From the NCBI RefSeq assembly GCF_001679325.1, contig NZ_LZMX01000003.1: a DNA stretch of 64,000 nucleotides, one strand, 5' to 3'. Positions 7,836 through 17,006 of this stretch are shown piece by piece. The DNA comes from Haemophilus_D parainfluenzae_AD. Its GTDB lineage: Bacteria > Pseudomonadota > Gammaproteobacteria > Enterobacterales > Pasteurellaceae. Every line of letters begins with the position of its first letter. Within the stretch, counting starts at the first letter, position 1. Below the pieces are notes generated by a model. It was not told the origin of the DNA. It did not search any database and saw only the letters and a program-made list of their open reading frames with translations. Position numbers and translations under genes: made by a program.

Positions 7836-9500
7836 ATGAAAAAATTACTTTGCTCATTATTTGCGCTTTCTGCTGTGAGTACAGCAATGGCACAAGAAGT
7901 AAATATTAAAATATTGGGTACCTCTGATATTCATGGTCGCGTTGTACCTTGGAGCTATGGCGCAGACGTAGAAGACAAATCTGGTTCTTATGCGCAAATC
8001 GCAACTTATGTGAAAGATGTGCGTAAAAACAACAAAAACGTGGTGTTAGTGGATGTGGGCGATGCGATCCAAGATAACCAAGTTGATGTGTTCGCAAAAG
8101 ATAAAAAATATTACAAAGATCACCCAATTCCAAAAGTATTAAACGAAATGAAATACGATGTTTTCGTACTTGGTAACCACGAGTTTAACTTTGGGATGAA
8201 AGCATTAGATGAAATCTTAAAAGACATCAAAGCGAAAAAATTAACGGCAAATTTCTATTATAAGAAAAACGATAAACGTTATATTGATGCAACAACCATC
8301 ATCGAAAAAGATGGCGTGAAGCTAGGGATTATCGGTTTAAGTACCCCAATGTCAGCAAAATTTGAAGAAGACACGGGCAACTTAAAAGACATGAAATTTA
8401 CTTCACCAACGGAAGAAGCACGTACACAAGTTGAGAAGTTAAAAGCGAAAGGTGTCGATGCAATTATTGTGATCGCTCACATGGGTATCGACAATGAAAA
8501 CAAGATTCCAGACACAGGTATGCGTGATGTCATCAATGCAGTAGACGGCATTGATGTGGTAATCGCAGGCCACATGCACAAAGATGTACCAAGTGAAACT
8601 ATTAAAAATACACTAATCACTGAACCACACCGTTACGGTACCGTGGTATCTGAAGTGGATCTCACTTTTGATATCAACGATAAAAAAGAAGTGAAATTGG
8701 TGAAGAAAGAATCCAAAACTGTTCCAGTTAAAGAACTTGAAGCGGATAAGAAAATTGCGGAAATCTACAAACCTTATCACGAGAAATTACGTGAATTAAA
8801 CAACGTGGTGATTGGCCAAACCGAAAACGAAATGGTGCCACAAGAGACCAAACACGGTGTGTCTGCTGCATTCTCAAAAGATACTGGATTGTCTTCATTC
8901 ATTAATGATGTTGAACAACATTACAGTGGTGCAGATGTGGTAACTTTCTCTTTCGACCACCAAAAAGCACGTATGAATAAAGGTGATATCAAGAAAAAAG
9001 ACATCATCTTTAACTATCGTTATGCAGGTGGTGATGTCACCGTTTATGAACTGACCGGTAAACAATTGAAAGAATATATGGAATGGTCTGCGAACTACTT
9101 CGATACCATCCAACCAGGTGACACCGAATATCGTTACAATGCGGAACGTAAAAAATCAAAATATGTGACTTACGACATTTTCGGTGGCGTAAATTACAAA
9201 ATTGACTTACGTAATCCACAAGGTAGCAAAATCGTTGATTTAACCCTTGCTGACGGCAAACCGGTAACTGATGACATGAAATTAAAAGTGGGTATGAACT
9301 CATATCGTTTCGCTCAGTTAAACGGTAAAGGTGGTATTTGGGAAGGCCAACAAATTCCTGTACTTTGGGAATCTAAAGTGGCAATGGGCCGTGAAAAAGG
9401 CACGATCCAAAATATGATGATCGATTACATCACCAACGTGAAGAAAGGTAAAATCGATGGTCAATCTCACAACCGTTGGGAAATCATTGGATTAAACTAA
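7836..9500 (+). CDS. Secreted 5'-nucleotidase / 2',3'-cyclic phosphodiesterase family protein
   Basis: A 554-residue periplasmic metallophosphoesterase. A clear signal peptide ends at TAMA near residue 20. The N-terminal calcineurin-like domain has the metal-binding motifs SDIHGR, VGDAIQDN, GNHEFNFG and AGHMHKD. The C-terminal 5'-nucleotidase domain covers roughly residues 330-520. Such enzymes strip phosphate from extracellular nucleotides so that nucleosides can be imported. In Haemophilus this supports nucleotide and NAD scavenging. It differs from the H. influenzae NucA sequence that I remember, so the exact substrate is open. The ATG at 7836 is preceded by AAAGGA, and a DNA uptake sequence lies just upstream of the gene. 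Confidence 0.85.
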   Translation: MKKLLCSLFALSAVSTAMAQEVNIKILGTSDIHGRVVPWSYGADVEDKSGSYAQIATYVKDVRKNNKNVVLVDVGDAIQDNQVDVFAKDKKYYKDHPIPKVLNEMKYDVFVLGNHEFNFGMKALDEILKDIKAKKLTANFYYKKNDKRYIDATTIIEKDGVKLGIIGLSTPMSAKFEEDTGNLKDMKFTSPTEEARTQVEKLKAKGVDAIIVIAHMGIDNENKIPDTGMRDVINAVDGIDVVIAGHMHKDVPSETIKNTLITEPHRYGTVVSEVDLTFDINDKKEVKLVKKESKTVPVKELEADKKIAEIYKPYHEKLRELNNVVIGQTENEMVPQETKHGVSAAFSKDTGLSSFINDVEQHYSGADVVTFSFDHQKARMNKGDIKKKDIIFNYRYAGGDVTVYELTGKQLKEYMEWSANYFDTIQPGDTEYRYNAERKKSKYVTYDIFGGVNYKIDLRNPQGSKIVDLTLADGKPVTDDMKLKVGMNSYRFAQLNGKGGIWEGQQIPVLWESKVAMGREKGTIQNMMIDYITNVKKGKIDGQSHNRWEIIGLN

Positions 9501-9528
9501 TCGATCCTTTTAAAATACAATAAAAACC

Positions 9529-9569
9529 AACCGCACTTTGAGACAATTGAATCAAGTGCGGTTATTTTT
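9529..9569 (+). terminator. Uptake-sequence hairpin terminator
   Basis: AACCGCACTT and AAGTGCGGTT form an inverted pair of the Haemophilus DNA uptake core, followed by a T run. It ends the 5'-nucleotidase transcript. Confidence 0.85.
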
Positions 9570-9662
9570 TCTTTGTTTTCAGCTAAAACTTGTAAATAAT
9601 CAAGGTAAAATTGAGCTCAACGTAGTAAACTACAACCACTTTTATCCTTTAGGAGATGACAA

Positions 9663-10334
9663 ATGAAACCTTATTTAATCGCCCCTTCTATCCTTTCTGC
9701 AGATCTTGCTCGTCTTGGTGATGATGTGCAAAACGTATTGAATGCCGGTGCGGATGTAATTCATTTTGATGTAATGGATAATCACTATGTGCCGAATTTA
9801 ACCTTTGGCCCCGCCGTGTGTAAAGCTTTGCGTGATTATGGCATTAAAGCACCTATTGATGTGCATTTAATGGTGAAACCGGTCGATCGTATCATTCCTG
9901 ATTTTGCCAAAGCCGGTGCGGATTATATTACATTTCATCCTGAAGCCAGTGAACATATTGACCGCTCTTTACAGCTCATTCGTGATCACGGTTGTAAATC
10001 AGGTTTAGTGTTTAATCCAGCGACGCCATTAAGTTATTTGGATTATGTATTAGATAAAGTGGATGTGATCTTGTTAATGTCCGTGAATCCAGGATTTGGT
10101 GGGCAATCCTTCTTACCTTCCACATTGAAAAAATTACAACAAGCACGTCGTCTGATTGATGAAAGCGGTTTAGATATCCGTTTAGAAGTTGATGGTGGGG
10201 TAAAAGTGGATAATATTGCAGAAATCGCCGTAGCCGGTGCAGATATGTTCGTGGCAGGCTCAGCGATTTTTGGCAAACTAGATTATAAACAAATCATTGA
10301 TCAAATGCGTGCGCAGTTAGCTTCAGTTAAATAG
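9663..10334 (+). CDS. rpe: Ribulose-phosphate 3-epimerase
   Basis: Interconverts ribulose-5-phosphate and xylulose-5-phosphate in the pentose phosphate pathway. It is a 223-residue TIM barrel with the family motifs IAPSILSADLARLG at the N-terminus, HFDVMDNHYVPN (metal-binding His and Asp), HLMV, MSVNPGFGGQ and EVDGGV (catalytic Asp). The ATG follows AGGAGATGACAA. The stop codon directly abuts the gph reading frame, so the two genes form an operon as in many gamma-proteobacteria. Confidence 0.97.
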   Translation: MKPYLIAPSILSADLARLGDDVQNVLNAGADVIHFDVMDNHYVPNLTFGPAVCKALRDYGIKAPIDVHLMVKPVDRIIPDFAKAGADYITFHPEASEHIDRSLQLIRDHGCKSGLVFNPATPLSYLDYVLDKVDVILLMSVNPGFGGQSFLPSTLKKLQQARRLIDESGLDIRLEVDGGVKVDNIAEIAVAGADMFVAGSAIFGKLDYKQIIDQMRAQLASVK

Positions 10335-10346
10335 ATGGTAGAGAGA

Positions 10347-11021
10347 ATGAAGACTCAATTTAAAGTTATCGGTTTTGATTTAGATGGTACGCTTGTGAAT
10401 AGCTTGCCGGATTTAGCGTTATCTGTGAATTCTGCTTTAGCAGACTTTGATTTACCCCAAGCACCAGAAGAGTTAGTGTTAACTTGGATTGGTAATGGGG
10501 CGCCTGTATTGATTGCTCGCGCTTTAGAATGGGCAAAAGTACAAACAGGTAAAGACTTTTCAGATGCAGAAATGGAGCAAGTGAAAGAGCGTTTTAATGT
10601 GTATTACGCGGAGAATCTTTGCAATGTGAGTCGTTTATATCCAAATGTGAAAGAAACATTGGAAACTTTGAAAGCTCGTGGTTATACCTTAGCCGTGGTA
10701 ACGAACAAACCAACTCGCCATGTTCAGCCAGTATTGGCGGCATTTGGCATCGATCATTTATTCAGTGAAATGCTTGGTGGGCAATCATTACCCGCGATTA
10801 AACCACATCCAGGCCCATTGTATTATTTATGTGGTAAATTTGGCGTAGAACCTCGTCAAGTGTTGTTTGTAGGTGACTCTCGAAATGATATTCTCGCAGC
10901 ACATTCAGCAGGTTGTCCTGCTGTGGGTTTAACTTACGGATACAACTACAACATTCCAATTGCTGAATCAAACCCAGATTGGGTGTTTGATGACTTTGCG
11001 AAGTTATTAGAGATTCTTTAA
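10347..11021 (+). CDS. gph: Phosphoglycolate phosphatase
   Basis: A HAD-superfamily phosphatase that removes 2-phosphoglycolate formed during repair of oxidative DNA damage. Motif I is GFDLDGTLVNS with the nucleophile Asp and second Asp near residues 10-12, followed by VVTNKP (motif II), KPHP (Lys of motif III) and FVGDSRNDI (motif IV). The start at 10347 gives 224 residues, the length I recall for the H. influenzae protein. An in-frame ATG directly after the rpe stop, at 10335, would add four residues. Translation is probably coupled to rpe. Confidence 0.95.
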   Translation: MKTQFKVIGFDLDGTLVNSLPDLALSVNSALADFDLPQAPEELVLTWIGNGAPVLIARALEWAKVQTGKDFSDAEMEQVKERFNVYYAENLCNVSRLYPNVKETLETLKARGYTLAVVTNKPTRHVQPVLAAFGIDHLFSEMLGGQSLPAIKPHPGPLYYLCGKFGVEPRQVLFVGDSRNDILAAHSAGCPAVGLTYGYNYNIPIAESNPDWVFDDFAKLLEIL

Positions 11022-11039
11022 TCTATCTAAAAGCGTAAA

Positions 11040-11067
11040 ATGCGGTCAAAAATGACCGCTTTTTTTC
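11040..11067. terminator. Terminator between gph and convergent methyltransferase
   Basis: GCGGTCAAAAATGACCGC is a stem flanked by A's on the left and T's on the right. It can end transcripts from both sides. Confidence 0.85.
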
Positions 11068-11865
11068 TTAAACCTCCCACCAAATTAACGCCCATTTACG
11101 TTGTCCGTGTTTTATCGGTTCATTGTTTATTTGTTTTTGTTGATAGAGTTGAGCTAAGTCTTGTTTTTCTTTTTCGGTGAGATTGCCGAGAGAAAATTCC
11201 ACAGAATTTAATAAATCCTCAAAGGTGTCGCCTTGGAAATGGCCTGATTCAGTTTCAATAAAACTCACATTCGCGTGAATGCCTTTTTGGTAAAGGCGAT
11301 TAACTAAATAAATATAAGTTGGAAAGCCCACATCATCACGACCAATGGCTTCAAATACGCCTTCATCGAGAAAATGGCGTTGTGTCACCGAGGTTAAAAA
11401 GACCCGTTTTTTCGCCTTACTTTGCAGTTTTTCAATCATGTCATCCAAATCATCCACAAGTGTCGAGCGAGAGGCGAGTATTACATCTGCTTGAGGTACA
11501 TCATCCCAGTTATCCGACCATGATTTATGTAGAAGCGTAATATTATTCAGTTGATACTTTTCTTTATATTGCTGAACCATCTCTAACATGCCTTGGCTGT
11601 AATCGAGGGCATACACAGCTTGGCATTGTTGGGCTAAAGGAATCACAGAGGTGCCGGGGCCACAGCCGATATCTAACACGGTTTCATTGGGTTGCACATT
11701 CATGGCTTTAAGTAAGATCTCGTTATAACGGCTTGGTTTGCCCACTAAATTTTCGGCCATTTTAGGGGCTTTTTTATCCCATTTTGTTGGTGGAAGATTA
11801 TAGTGATTACAGGCTTTCAGATGTTGTTGATAGAGATCGTTGAAATTGATGTCATTGATGATCAT
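11068..11865 (-). CDS. Class I SAM-dependent methyltransferase
   Basis: A 265-residue Rossmann-fold methyltransferase. The SAM-binding motif I is VLDIGCGPGTS (about residues 63-73), followed by an acidic strand end (ALDYSQGML). The N-terminal part has KWDKKAPKMAEN, seen in small uncharacterised methyltransferases of Pasteurellaceae and enterics. The substrate cannot be read from the sequence. It is a single gene, divergent from purL, with an uptake sequence just upstream of its start. Confidence 0.8.
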   Translation of the reverse strand: MIINDINFNDLYQQHLKACNHYNLPPTKWDKKAPKMAENLVGKPSRYNEILLKAMNVQPNETVLDIGCGPGTSVIPLAQQCQAVYALDYSQGMLEMVQQYKEKYQLNNITLLHKSWSDNWDDVPQADVILASRSTLVDDLDDMIEKLQSKAKKRVFLTSVTQRHFLDEGVFEAIGRDDVGFPTYIYLVNRLYQKGIHANVSFIETESGHFQGDTFEDLLNSVEFSLGNLTEKEKQDLAQLYQQKQINNEPIKHGQRKWALIWWEV

Positions 11866-11941
11866 AGTAGCGCCCCAAAGTGCGGTTAGTTTTCGGATTG
11901 TTTTGAAATAGCTTGATGATTATATGCTTTCTCCCACTGAA

Positions 11942-11959
11942 AATCATTTGAAAATGATT
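11942..11959. promoter_or_regulatory. 18-bp palindrome next to the purL PurR box
   Basis: AATCATTT-GA-AAATGATT is a perfect 8-2-8 inverted repeat, one base before the PurR box. It is AT-rich and slightly Fur-like, but no known operator fits it well. It may be a second regulator site for purL or for the divergent methyltransferase. Confidence 0.45.
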
Positions 11960-11960
11960 G

Positions 11961-11976
11961 ACGCAAACGTTTTCGT
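11961..11976. promoter_or_regulatory. PurR operator and purL promoter region
   Basis: ACGCAAACGTTTTCGT matches the PurR consensus ACGCAAACGTTTGCGT at 15 of 16 positions. A -10 box TATAAT lies at 11994-11999, so the operator covers the -35 position (TTTCGT at 11971-11976, 17 bases before the -10 box). Binding of PurR with hypoxanthine or guanine would repress purL. Confidence 0.85.
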
Positions 11977-12041
11977 TTTGGCGTATTTTCCTTTATAATA
12001 GCCCGCGATTTTCATCTCAAACACAACTCAAAGGTACCCGT

Positions 12042-15000
12042 ATGTTTCAAACTTTTCGTGGCTCACCCGCCCTTTCTGAATTCCGTATTCAAGGTTTAAT
12101 GCAAAAATTCCAACAAAATCAATTACCGGTAAAATCGGTTTACGCGGAATACTTGCATTTTGTGGAATTAAATCGACCGCTTGTTAGCGAGCAGGAAGCA
12201 AAACTAAAAGCATTGTTACATTACGGTCCAACTTTGGCTGAGCATGAAGCCAAAGGCGAAACTTTTATTGTGATTCCACGCGTTGGCACGATTTCTTCTT
12301 GGTCTTCTAAAGCGACGGACATTGCGCATAACTGTGGTTTAAATGAAGTGGAGCGTATTGAGCGTGGTTTGGCGTATTATTTTGAATTAAGCCAACCGAT
12401 TGATGAAAAAACGACAGAAAAATTGACCGCACTTTTACATGACCGAATGATGGAAACCGTGGTGCGTCGTCCAGAAGATGCAGAGATTTTATTCCGTCAT
12501 CAAGATCCGAAACCGTTTAAAACGGTGGATATTTTAAAAGGTGGACGCGAAGCGTTAGTGACAGCCAATGTAGAATTAGGTTTGGCACTGGCAGAAGATG
12601 AAATTGATTATTTGGTGGAAAATTTCACCCAATTAGGGCGCAATCCGCACGATATTGAACTTTATATGTTCGCGCAAGCCAACTCTGAGCACTGCCGTCA
12701 TAAAATCTTTAATGCGGATTGGATTATCGACGGCAAAAAACAGGATAAATCCCTGTTTAAGATGATTAAAAATACCTTTGAGAAAACCCCTGATTTCGTG
12801 CTTTCAGCCTATAAAGATAATGCAGCGGTGATGGAAGGCTCAAAAGTCGGCCGTTTCTTTGCGGATCAAGATGGGCAATATCGCTATCATAATGAAGATG
12901 CGCATATCTTAATGAAAGTGGAAACCCACAACCACCCAACCGCGATTTCTCCATTCCCTGGTGCTGCAACAGGTTCAGGCGGTGAGATTCGTGATGAAGG
13001 TGCAACGGGTCGTGGTGCAAAACCAAAAGCAGGTTTAACCGGCTTCTCCGTATCAAACCTCATCATTCCAAACTTTGAACAACCTTGGGAAAATCCACTT
13101 TCTAAACCAAATCGTATTGCCTCAGCCTTAGATATTATGATTGAAGGCCCATTAGGTGGCGCTGCATTTAACAATGAATTTGGTCGCCCTGCGTTATTGG
13201 GTTATTTCCGTACCTACGAAGAGAAAGTCAACAGTTTCAATGGGGAGGAAGTGCGTGGCTATCACAAGCCGATTATGTTAGCGGGCGGTATCGGTAACAT
13301 TCGTGGCGAACACGTTCAAAAAGGCGAAATTCCCGTCGGTGCGAAATTGATCGTATTAGGTGGCCCAGCGATGAACATCGGCTTAGGCGGTGGTGCAGCG
13401 TCTTCGATGGACAGCGGTAAATCAAAAGAAAACTTAGATTTTGCCTCTGTTCAACGTGAAAACCCAGAAATGGAACGCCGCTGTCAAGAGGTGATTGACC
13501 GCTGCTGGCAATTAGGTGATGAAAACCCAATTCTCTTTATTCACGATGTGGGCGCGGGCGGTTTATCCAATGCGATGCCTGAATTGGTGCACGATGGCGA
13601 ACGTGGCGGTAAATTTGATTTACGCTCCATCCTTTGCGATGAAAAAGGTATGTCACCATTGGAAATTTGGTGTAACGAATCGCAAGAACGTTATGTCTTA
13701 GCGGTTGCGCCAGAAAAACTCGAATTATTTACCGCACTTTGTGAACGAGAGCGCGCGCCATTTGCGGTCATTGGTGAGGCAACGGAAGAGAAACATTTAA
13801 CCTTACACGATAGTCATTTCGACAATAACCCAATTGATTTACCAATGAATGTGTTATTAGGCAAAACCCCGAAAATGACCCGTGAGGTTTCGTCAAAAAC
13901 TGTCGAAAATCGACCGCTTGCAACGGAAAATATTCAATTAAAAGAAGCCTTCCATCGCGTATTACGCTTACCGGTGGTGGCTGAAAAAACGTTCTTAATC
14001 TCCATTGGTGACCGTTCGGTAACTGGTATGGTGGCGCGCGATCAAATGGTCGGTCCGTGGCAAATTCCGGTGTCTGATGTGGCCGTCACAACCGCTTCAT
14101 TAGACAGCTATCACGGTGAAGCTATGGCAATGGGCGAACGTGCACCAGTAGCGTTATTAGACTTTGGGGCATCTGCACGTTTAGCGGTAGCAGAATCCAT
14201 TACTAACATTGCAGGCACTAACATTGGCGATATTAAACGTATCAAACTTTCTGCAAACTGGATGTCTGCAGCGGGTCACGGTGGTGAAGACGCTGGCTTA
14301 TATGAAGCGGTGAAAGCAGTCGGCGAAGAACTTTGTCCTGCATTAGGCATTACCATTCCTGTCGGTAAAGACTCCATGTCGATGAAAACCACTTGGGAAG
14401 AAAATGGCGAGAAAAAATCTGTCACCGCACCGCTTTCTTTAGTGATTTCATCTTTTGCGCGCGTGGAAGATATCCGCAAAACAGTGACTCCTCAATTACG
14501 CATAGACAAAGGCGCAAGCCGTTTATTGTTGATTGATTTAGGTGAAAGAAAAAATCGCTTAGGCGCGACCGCACTTGCGCAAGTGTATAAACAATTAGGT
14601 GACAAACCAGCCGATGTGGTGAACGTAGCCAAACTGAAAAACTTCTTCGATGCAATGCAAGCATTGGTGGCAGAACGTAAATTATTGGCTTACCACGACC
14701 GTTCAGACGGTGGTTTAATTACCACCCTTGCAGAAATGGCATTTGCGGGTAACTGTGGCGTGGATGTGGATATTTCTGCATTAGGCGACAATGATTTAGC
14801 CGTGTTATTCAATGAAGAATTAGGTGCTGTGATCCAAGTATCAGAAAGTGAATTAAGCACCGTGCGTGAGGTATTAAAAGCCCATGAGTTGCTTGGCTTA
14901 ACTTATGAACTCGGTTCTGTAAGCTCAGAAGATCGTTTTGAAATCACGCGCGGTAGCAAAAAATTATTAAGCGAAAAACGCTCTGAATTACGCGGTATTT

Positions 15001-15935
15001 GGGCAGAACTCACTCACCAAATGCAACGCTTACGTGATAACCCAGAATGTGCCGATCAAGAATTTGAAGCGAAAAAAGCAACAGACAACAAAGGTTTATC
15101 TGCTCACTTAACTTATGATGTGAATGAAGATATTGCTGCGCCTTACATCAGCAAAGGCGTGAAACCAAAAGTAGCGGTATTACGTGAACAAGGCGTAAAC
15201 AGCCACGTTGAAATGGCGGCGGCTTTTGACCGTGCAGGTTTTGCGGCGATTGATGTTCACATGAGTGATTTAATGACTGGTCGTTACAACTTAAACGACT
15301 TCAACGCGATGGTGGCCTGTGGTGGCTTCTCTTACGGTGACGTATTGGGCGCAGGTGGTGGCTGGGCGAAATCCATTTTATTTAACCCACAATTACGCGA
15401 TCAATTCAGCCAATTCTTCGCGAATGAAAACACCCTTTCATTAGGCGTATGTAACGGCTGTCAATTTATCTCCACCCTTGCAGAAATCATCCCAGGTGCA
15501 GAAAACTGGCCACGTTTCGTGCGTAATAAATCAGAACGTTTTGAAGCGCGTGCTGCGATGGTGAAAATCAACGACACCAACTCATTGTGGTTTAAAGGCA
15601 TGGCTGATTCACATATGCCGATTGCCGTTTCTCACGGTGAAGGACGCGTGGAATTCAAAACTCCTGAGAATTTGACCGCACTTCAAGCGCAAAACTTGAT
15701 TGTGGCGCAATATATCGACAGCCATTTAAACGTGACTGAAACTTATCCTGCCAACCCGAATGGTTCGGCATTAGGGATTACTGCAATTTCTAATGTGGAT
15801 GGTCGTATTGCTGCGATGATGCCACACCCAGAGCGTGTATTCCGCGCGGTGAGCAACTCATGGTACCCAGAAGATTGGTCTGAAGATGGTGCTTGGATGC
15901 GAATTTTTAGAAATGCGAGAGTGAATTTCAAATAA
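12042..15935 (+). CDS. purL: Phosphoribosylformylglycinamidine synthase
   Basis: Fourth step of purine synthesis: converts FGAR, glutamine and ATP to FGAM. This is the large single-chain form (1,297 residues; E. coli 1,295). It has an N-terminal PurS-like region, the linker, two synthetase halves (GAATGSGGEIRDEGATGRGAKP in the first, VGKDSMSM in the second), and a C-terminal glutaminase with the nucleophile in LGVCNGCQ and the catalytic HPERVF near the end. The start at 12042 (MFQTFRGSPALS) is preceded by AAAGG. The longer ORF would run through the promoter. The gene contains four uptake-sequence cores, three of them encoding LTAL-type peptides. Confidence 0.98.
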   Translation: MFQTFRGSPALSEFRIQGLMQKFQQNQLPVKSVYAEYLHFVELNRPLVSEQEAKLKALLHYGPTLAEHEAKGETFIVIPRVGTISSWSSKATDIAHNCGLNEVERIERGLAYYFELSQPIDEKTTEKLTALLHDRMMETVVRRPEDAEILFRHQDPKPFKTVDILKGGREALVTANVELGLALAEDEIDYLVENFTQLGRNPHDIELYMFAQANSEHCRHKIFNADWIIDGKKQDKSLFKMIKNTFEKTPDFVLSAYKDNAAVMEGSKVGRFFADQDGQYRYHNEDAHILMKVETHNHPTAISPFPGAATGSGGEIRDEGATGRGAKPKAGLTGFSVSNLIIPNFEQPWENPLSKPNRIASALDIMIEGPLGGAAFNNEFGRPALLGYFRTYEEKVNSFNGEEVRGYHKPIMLAGGIGNIRGEHVQKGEIPVGAKLIVLGGPAMNIGLGGGAASSMDSGKSKENLDFASVQRENPEMERRCQEVIDRCWQLGDENPILFIHDVGAGGLSNAMPELVHDGERGGKFDLRSILCDEKGMSPLEIWCNESQERYVLAVAPEKLELFTALCERERAPFAVIGEATEEKHLTLHDSHFDNNPIDLPMNVLLGKTPKMTREVSSKTVENRPLATENIQLKEAFHRVLRLPVVAEKTFLISIGDRSVTGMVARDQMVGPWQIPVSDVAVTTASLDSYHGEAMAMGERAPVALLDFGASARLAVAESITNIAGTNIGDIKRIKLSANWMSAAGHGGEDAGLYEAVKAVGEELCPALGITIPVGKDSMSMKTTWEENGEKKSVTAPLSLVISSFARVEDIRKTVTPQLRIDKGASRLLLIDLGERKNRLGATALAQVYKQLGDKPADVVNVAKLKNFFDAMQALVAERKLLAYHDRSDGGLITTLAEMAFAGNCGVDVDISALGDNDLAVLFNEELGAVIQVSESELSTVREVLKAHELLGLTYELGSVSSEDRFEITRGSKKLLSEKRSELRGIWAELTHQMQRLRDNPECADQEFEAKKATDNKGLSAHLTYDVNEDIAAPYISKGVKPKVAVLREQGVNSHVEMAAAFDRAGFAAIDVHMSDLMTGRYNLNDFNAMVACGGFSYGDVLGAGGGWAKSILFNPQLRDQFSQFFANENTLSLGVCNGCQFISTLAEIIPGAENWPRFVRNKSERFEARAAMVKINDTNSLWFKGMADSHMPIAVSHGEGRVEFKTPENLTALQAQNLIVAQYIDSHLNVTETYPANPNGSALGITAISNVDGRIAAMMPHPERVFRAVSNSWYPEDWSEDGAWMRIFRNARVNFK

Positions 15936-15969
15936 TGTGAAATTGATCACGGAAAATTAATTAAAAATA

Positions 15970-16001
15970 AGAGATACTAAGAAATTGGTATCTCTTTTTT
16001 T
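15970..16001 (+). terminator. purL terminator
   Basis: AGAGATAC and GTATCTCT form a stem with a loop of about 11 bases, followed by a run of T's, about 35 bases after the purL stop. Confidence 0.85.
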
Positions 16002-16138
16002 ATTGCATAAATCTGATCAATAAAAAAATGCCAACAATATTAGAGAGTAATATTGTTAATGATTTATATAAAGTATTTATATAAAAATTCTTGGGCATTA
16101 TGCCCGTTATATCAATTGAACTATATAAGGAGTTCTGA

Positions 16139-16768
16139 ATGAGTGCATTAGTTACATTGCTAGCTAATATTGTTGCGCCATTGCAACGTCAATTTATTAA
16201 CTTTATCCGCATTGCGATTTGTGTAGTGATGGTTTGGATTGGAGGTTTAAAAGTTTGCCAATATGAGGCAGATGGTATCGCACACTTTGTGTCAAATAGT
16301 CCTTTCTTAAGCTTCCTTTACAAAAACGGTGCAAATGAAGTGACAAATGATAAGGGTGTTTTAGTGAAAGAATATACCTTATATAAAAACCCTGAAGGCA
16401 AAATGGTCGCAAAAAATATTGAATGGCATAAAGCCAACGGCACCTATACCGCTTCTTATATTATTGGCGCAATCATTGTGACAATTGGTATTTTAGTATT
16501 AGCGGGGATTTGGTCTCCAACATTAGGTTTATTTGGAGGCTTACTCACGTTTGGTATGTCGATAGTCACGCTGTCGTTCCTGATATTTACGCCAGAAACC
16601 TGGGTGCCGAATTTAGGCGGGGACTTCCCAACACCTAATTATGGCTTCCCATATCTCTCAGGTGCTGGCCGACTCGTGATTAAAGATATTATTATGATGG
16701 CAGGCGGCTTAGTTGCTGCAGCAGAATGTGCGAAACGCTATTTAGAGAATAAAAAGCAGTTTGCGTAA
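16139..16768 (+). CDS. DUF417 inner-membrane protein (YkgB/RclC-like)
   Basis: A 209-residue membrane protein with about four hydrophobic segments. The N-terminal part FIRIAICVVMVWIGGLKVCQYEADGI and the phrase VSNSPFLSFLYK are typical of the YkgB family, whose E. coli member RclC (197 residues) belongs to the reactive-chlorine resistance operon. No rclA or rclR homologue is adjacent, so a role in chlorine stress is only a family-based suggestion. The ATG is preceded by AAGGAG. A strong hairpin terminator follows, so the gene is monocistronic. Confidence 0.85.
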   Translation: MSALVTLLANIVAPLQRQFINFIRIAICVVMVWIGGLKVCQYEADGIAHFVSNSPFLSFLYKNGANEVTNDKGVLVKEYTLYKNPEGKMVAKNIEWHKANGTYTASYIIGAIIVTIGILVLAGIWSPTLGLFGGLLTFGMSIVTLSFLIFTPETWVPNLGGDFPTPNYGFPYLSGAGRLVIKDIIMMAGGLVAAAECAKRYLENKKQFA

Positions 16769-16794
16769 TAGCTGGATTTTAAAAGGCTTGCTGG

Positions 16795-16816
16795 GATAAA
16801 CAGCAAGCTTTTTTGT
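16795..16816 (+). terminator. Terminator after DUF417 gene
   Basis: GCTTGCTG and CAGCAAGC form a stem with a GGATAAA-type loop and are followed by six T's. Confidence 0.9.
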
Positions 16817-16907
16817 TATTAAAAATTGATGAATCATGTATCGTATATTCCAGTGTAGAGAATAATTCATGCTATCCAAAATGTGAGCATCAAGGATGGT
16901 TGCTTAA

Positions 16908-16994
16908 ATGTGGGTTTTAGGTATGTTAGGTGTTGTATTAGGATGGTTTTGGGTTATATTATTGGATAATAATTTTTATCCATCTTTATATTAA
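16908..16994 (+). CDS. Possible 28-residue hydrophobic peptide
   Basis: A short ORF, ATG to TAA, that starts MWVLGMLGVVLGWFWVILLD and then ends in a short polar tail. The first 19 residues could form one membrane helix. AAGGA lies 11 bases upstream of the ATG, which is usable though long. The stop is 12 bases before the next gene, so both could be translated from one mRNA. It may be a small membrane partner of that gene, the remnant of a longer membrane protein, or chance. No homologue is recognised. Confidence 0.3.
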   Translation: MWVLGMLGVVLGWFWVILLDNNFYPSLY

Positions 16995-17006
16995 TAAGGA
17001 CTATTT

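Noticed and set aside
12766..13174. Minus-strand frames of about 95 codons in purL
   Set aside because: Shadow frames caused by the codon pattern of purL, which is convincing along its whole length.
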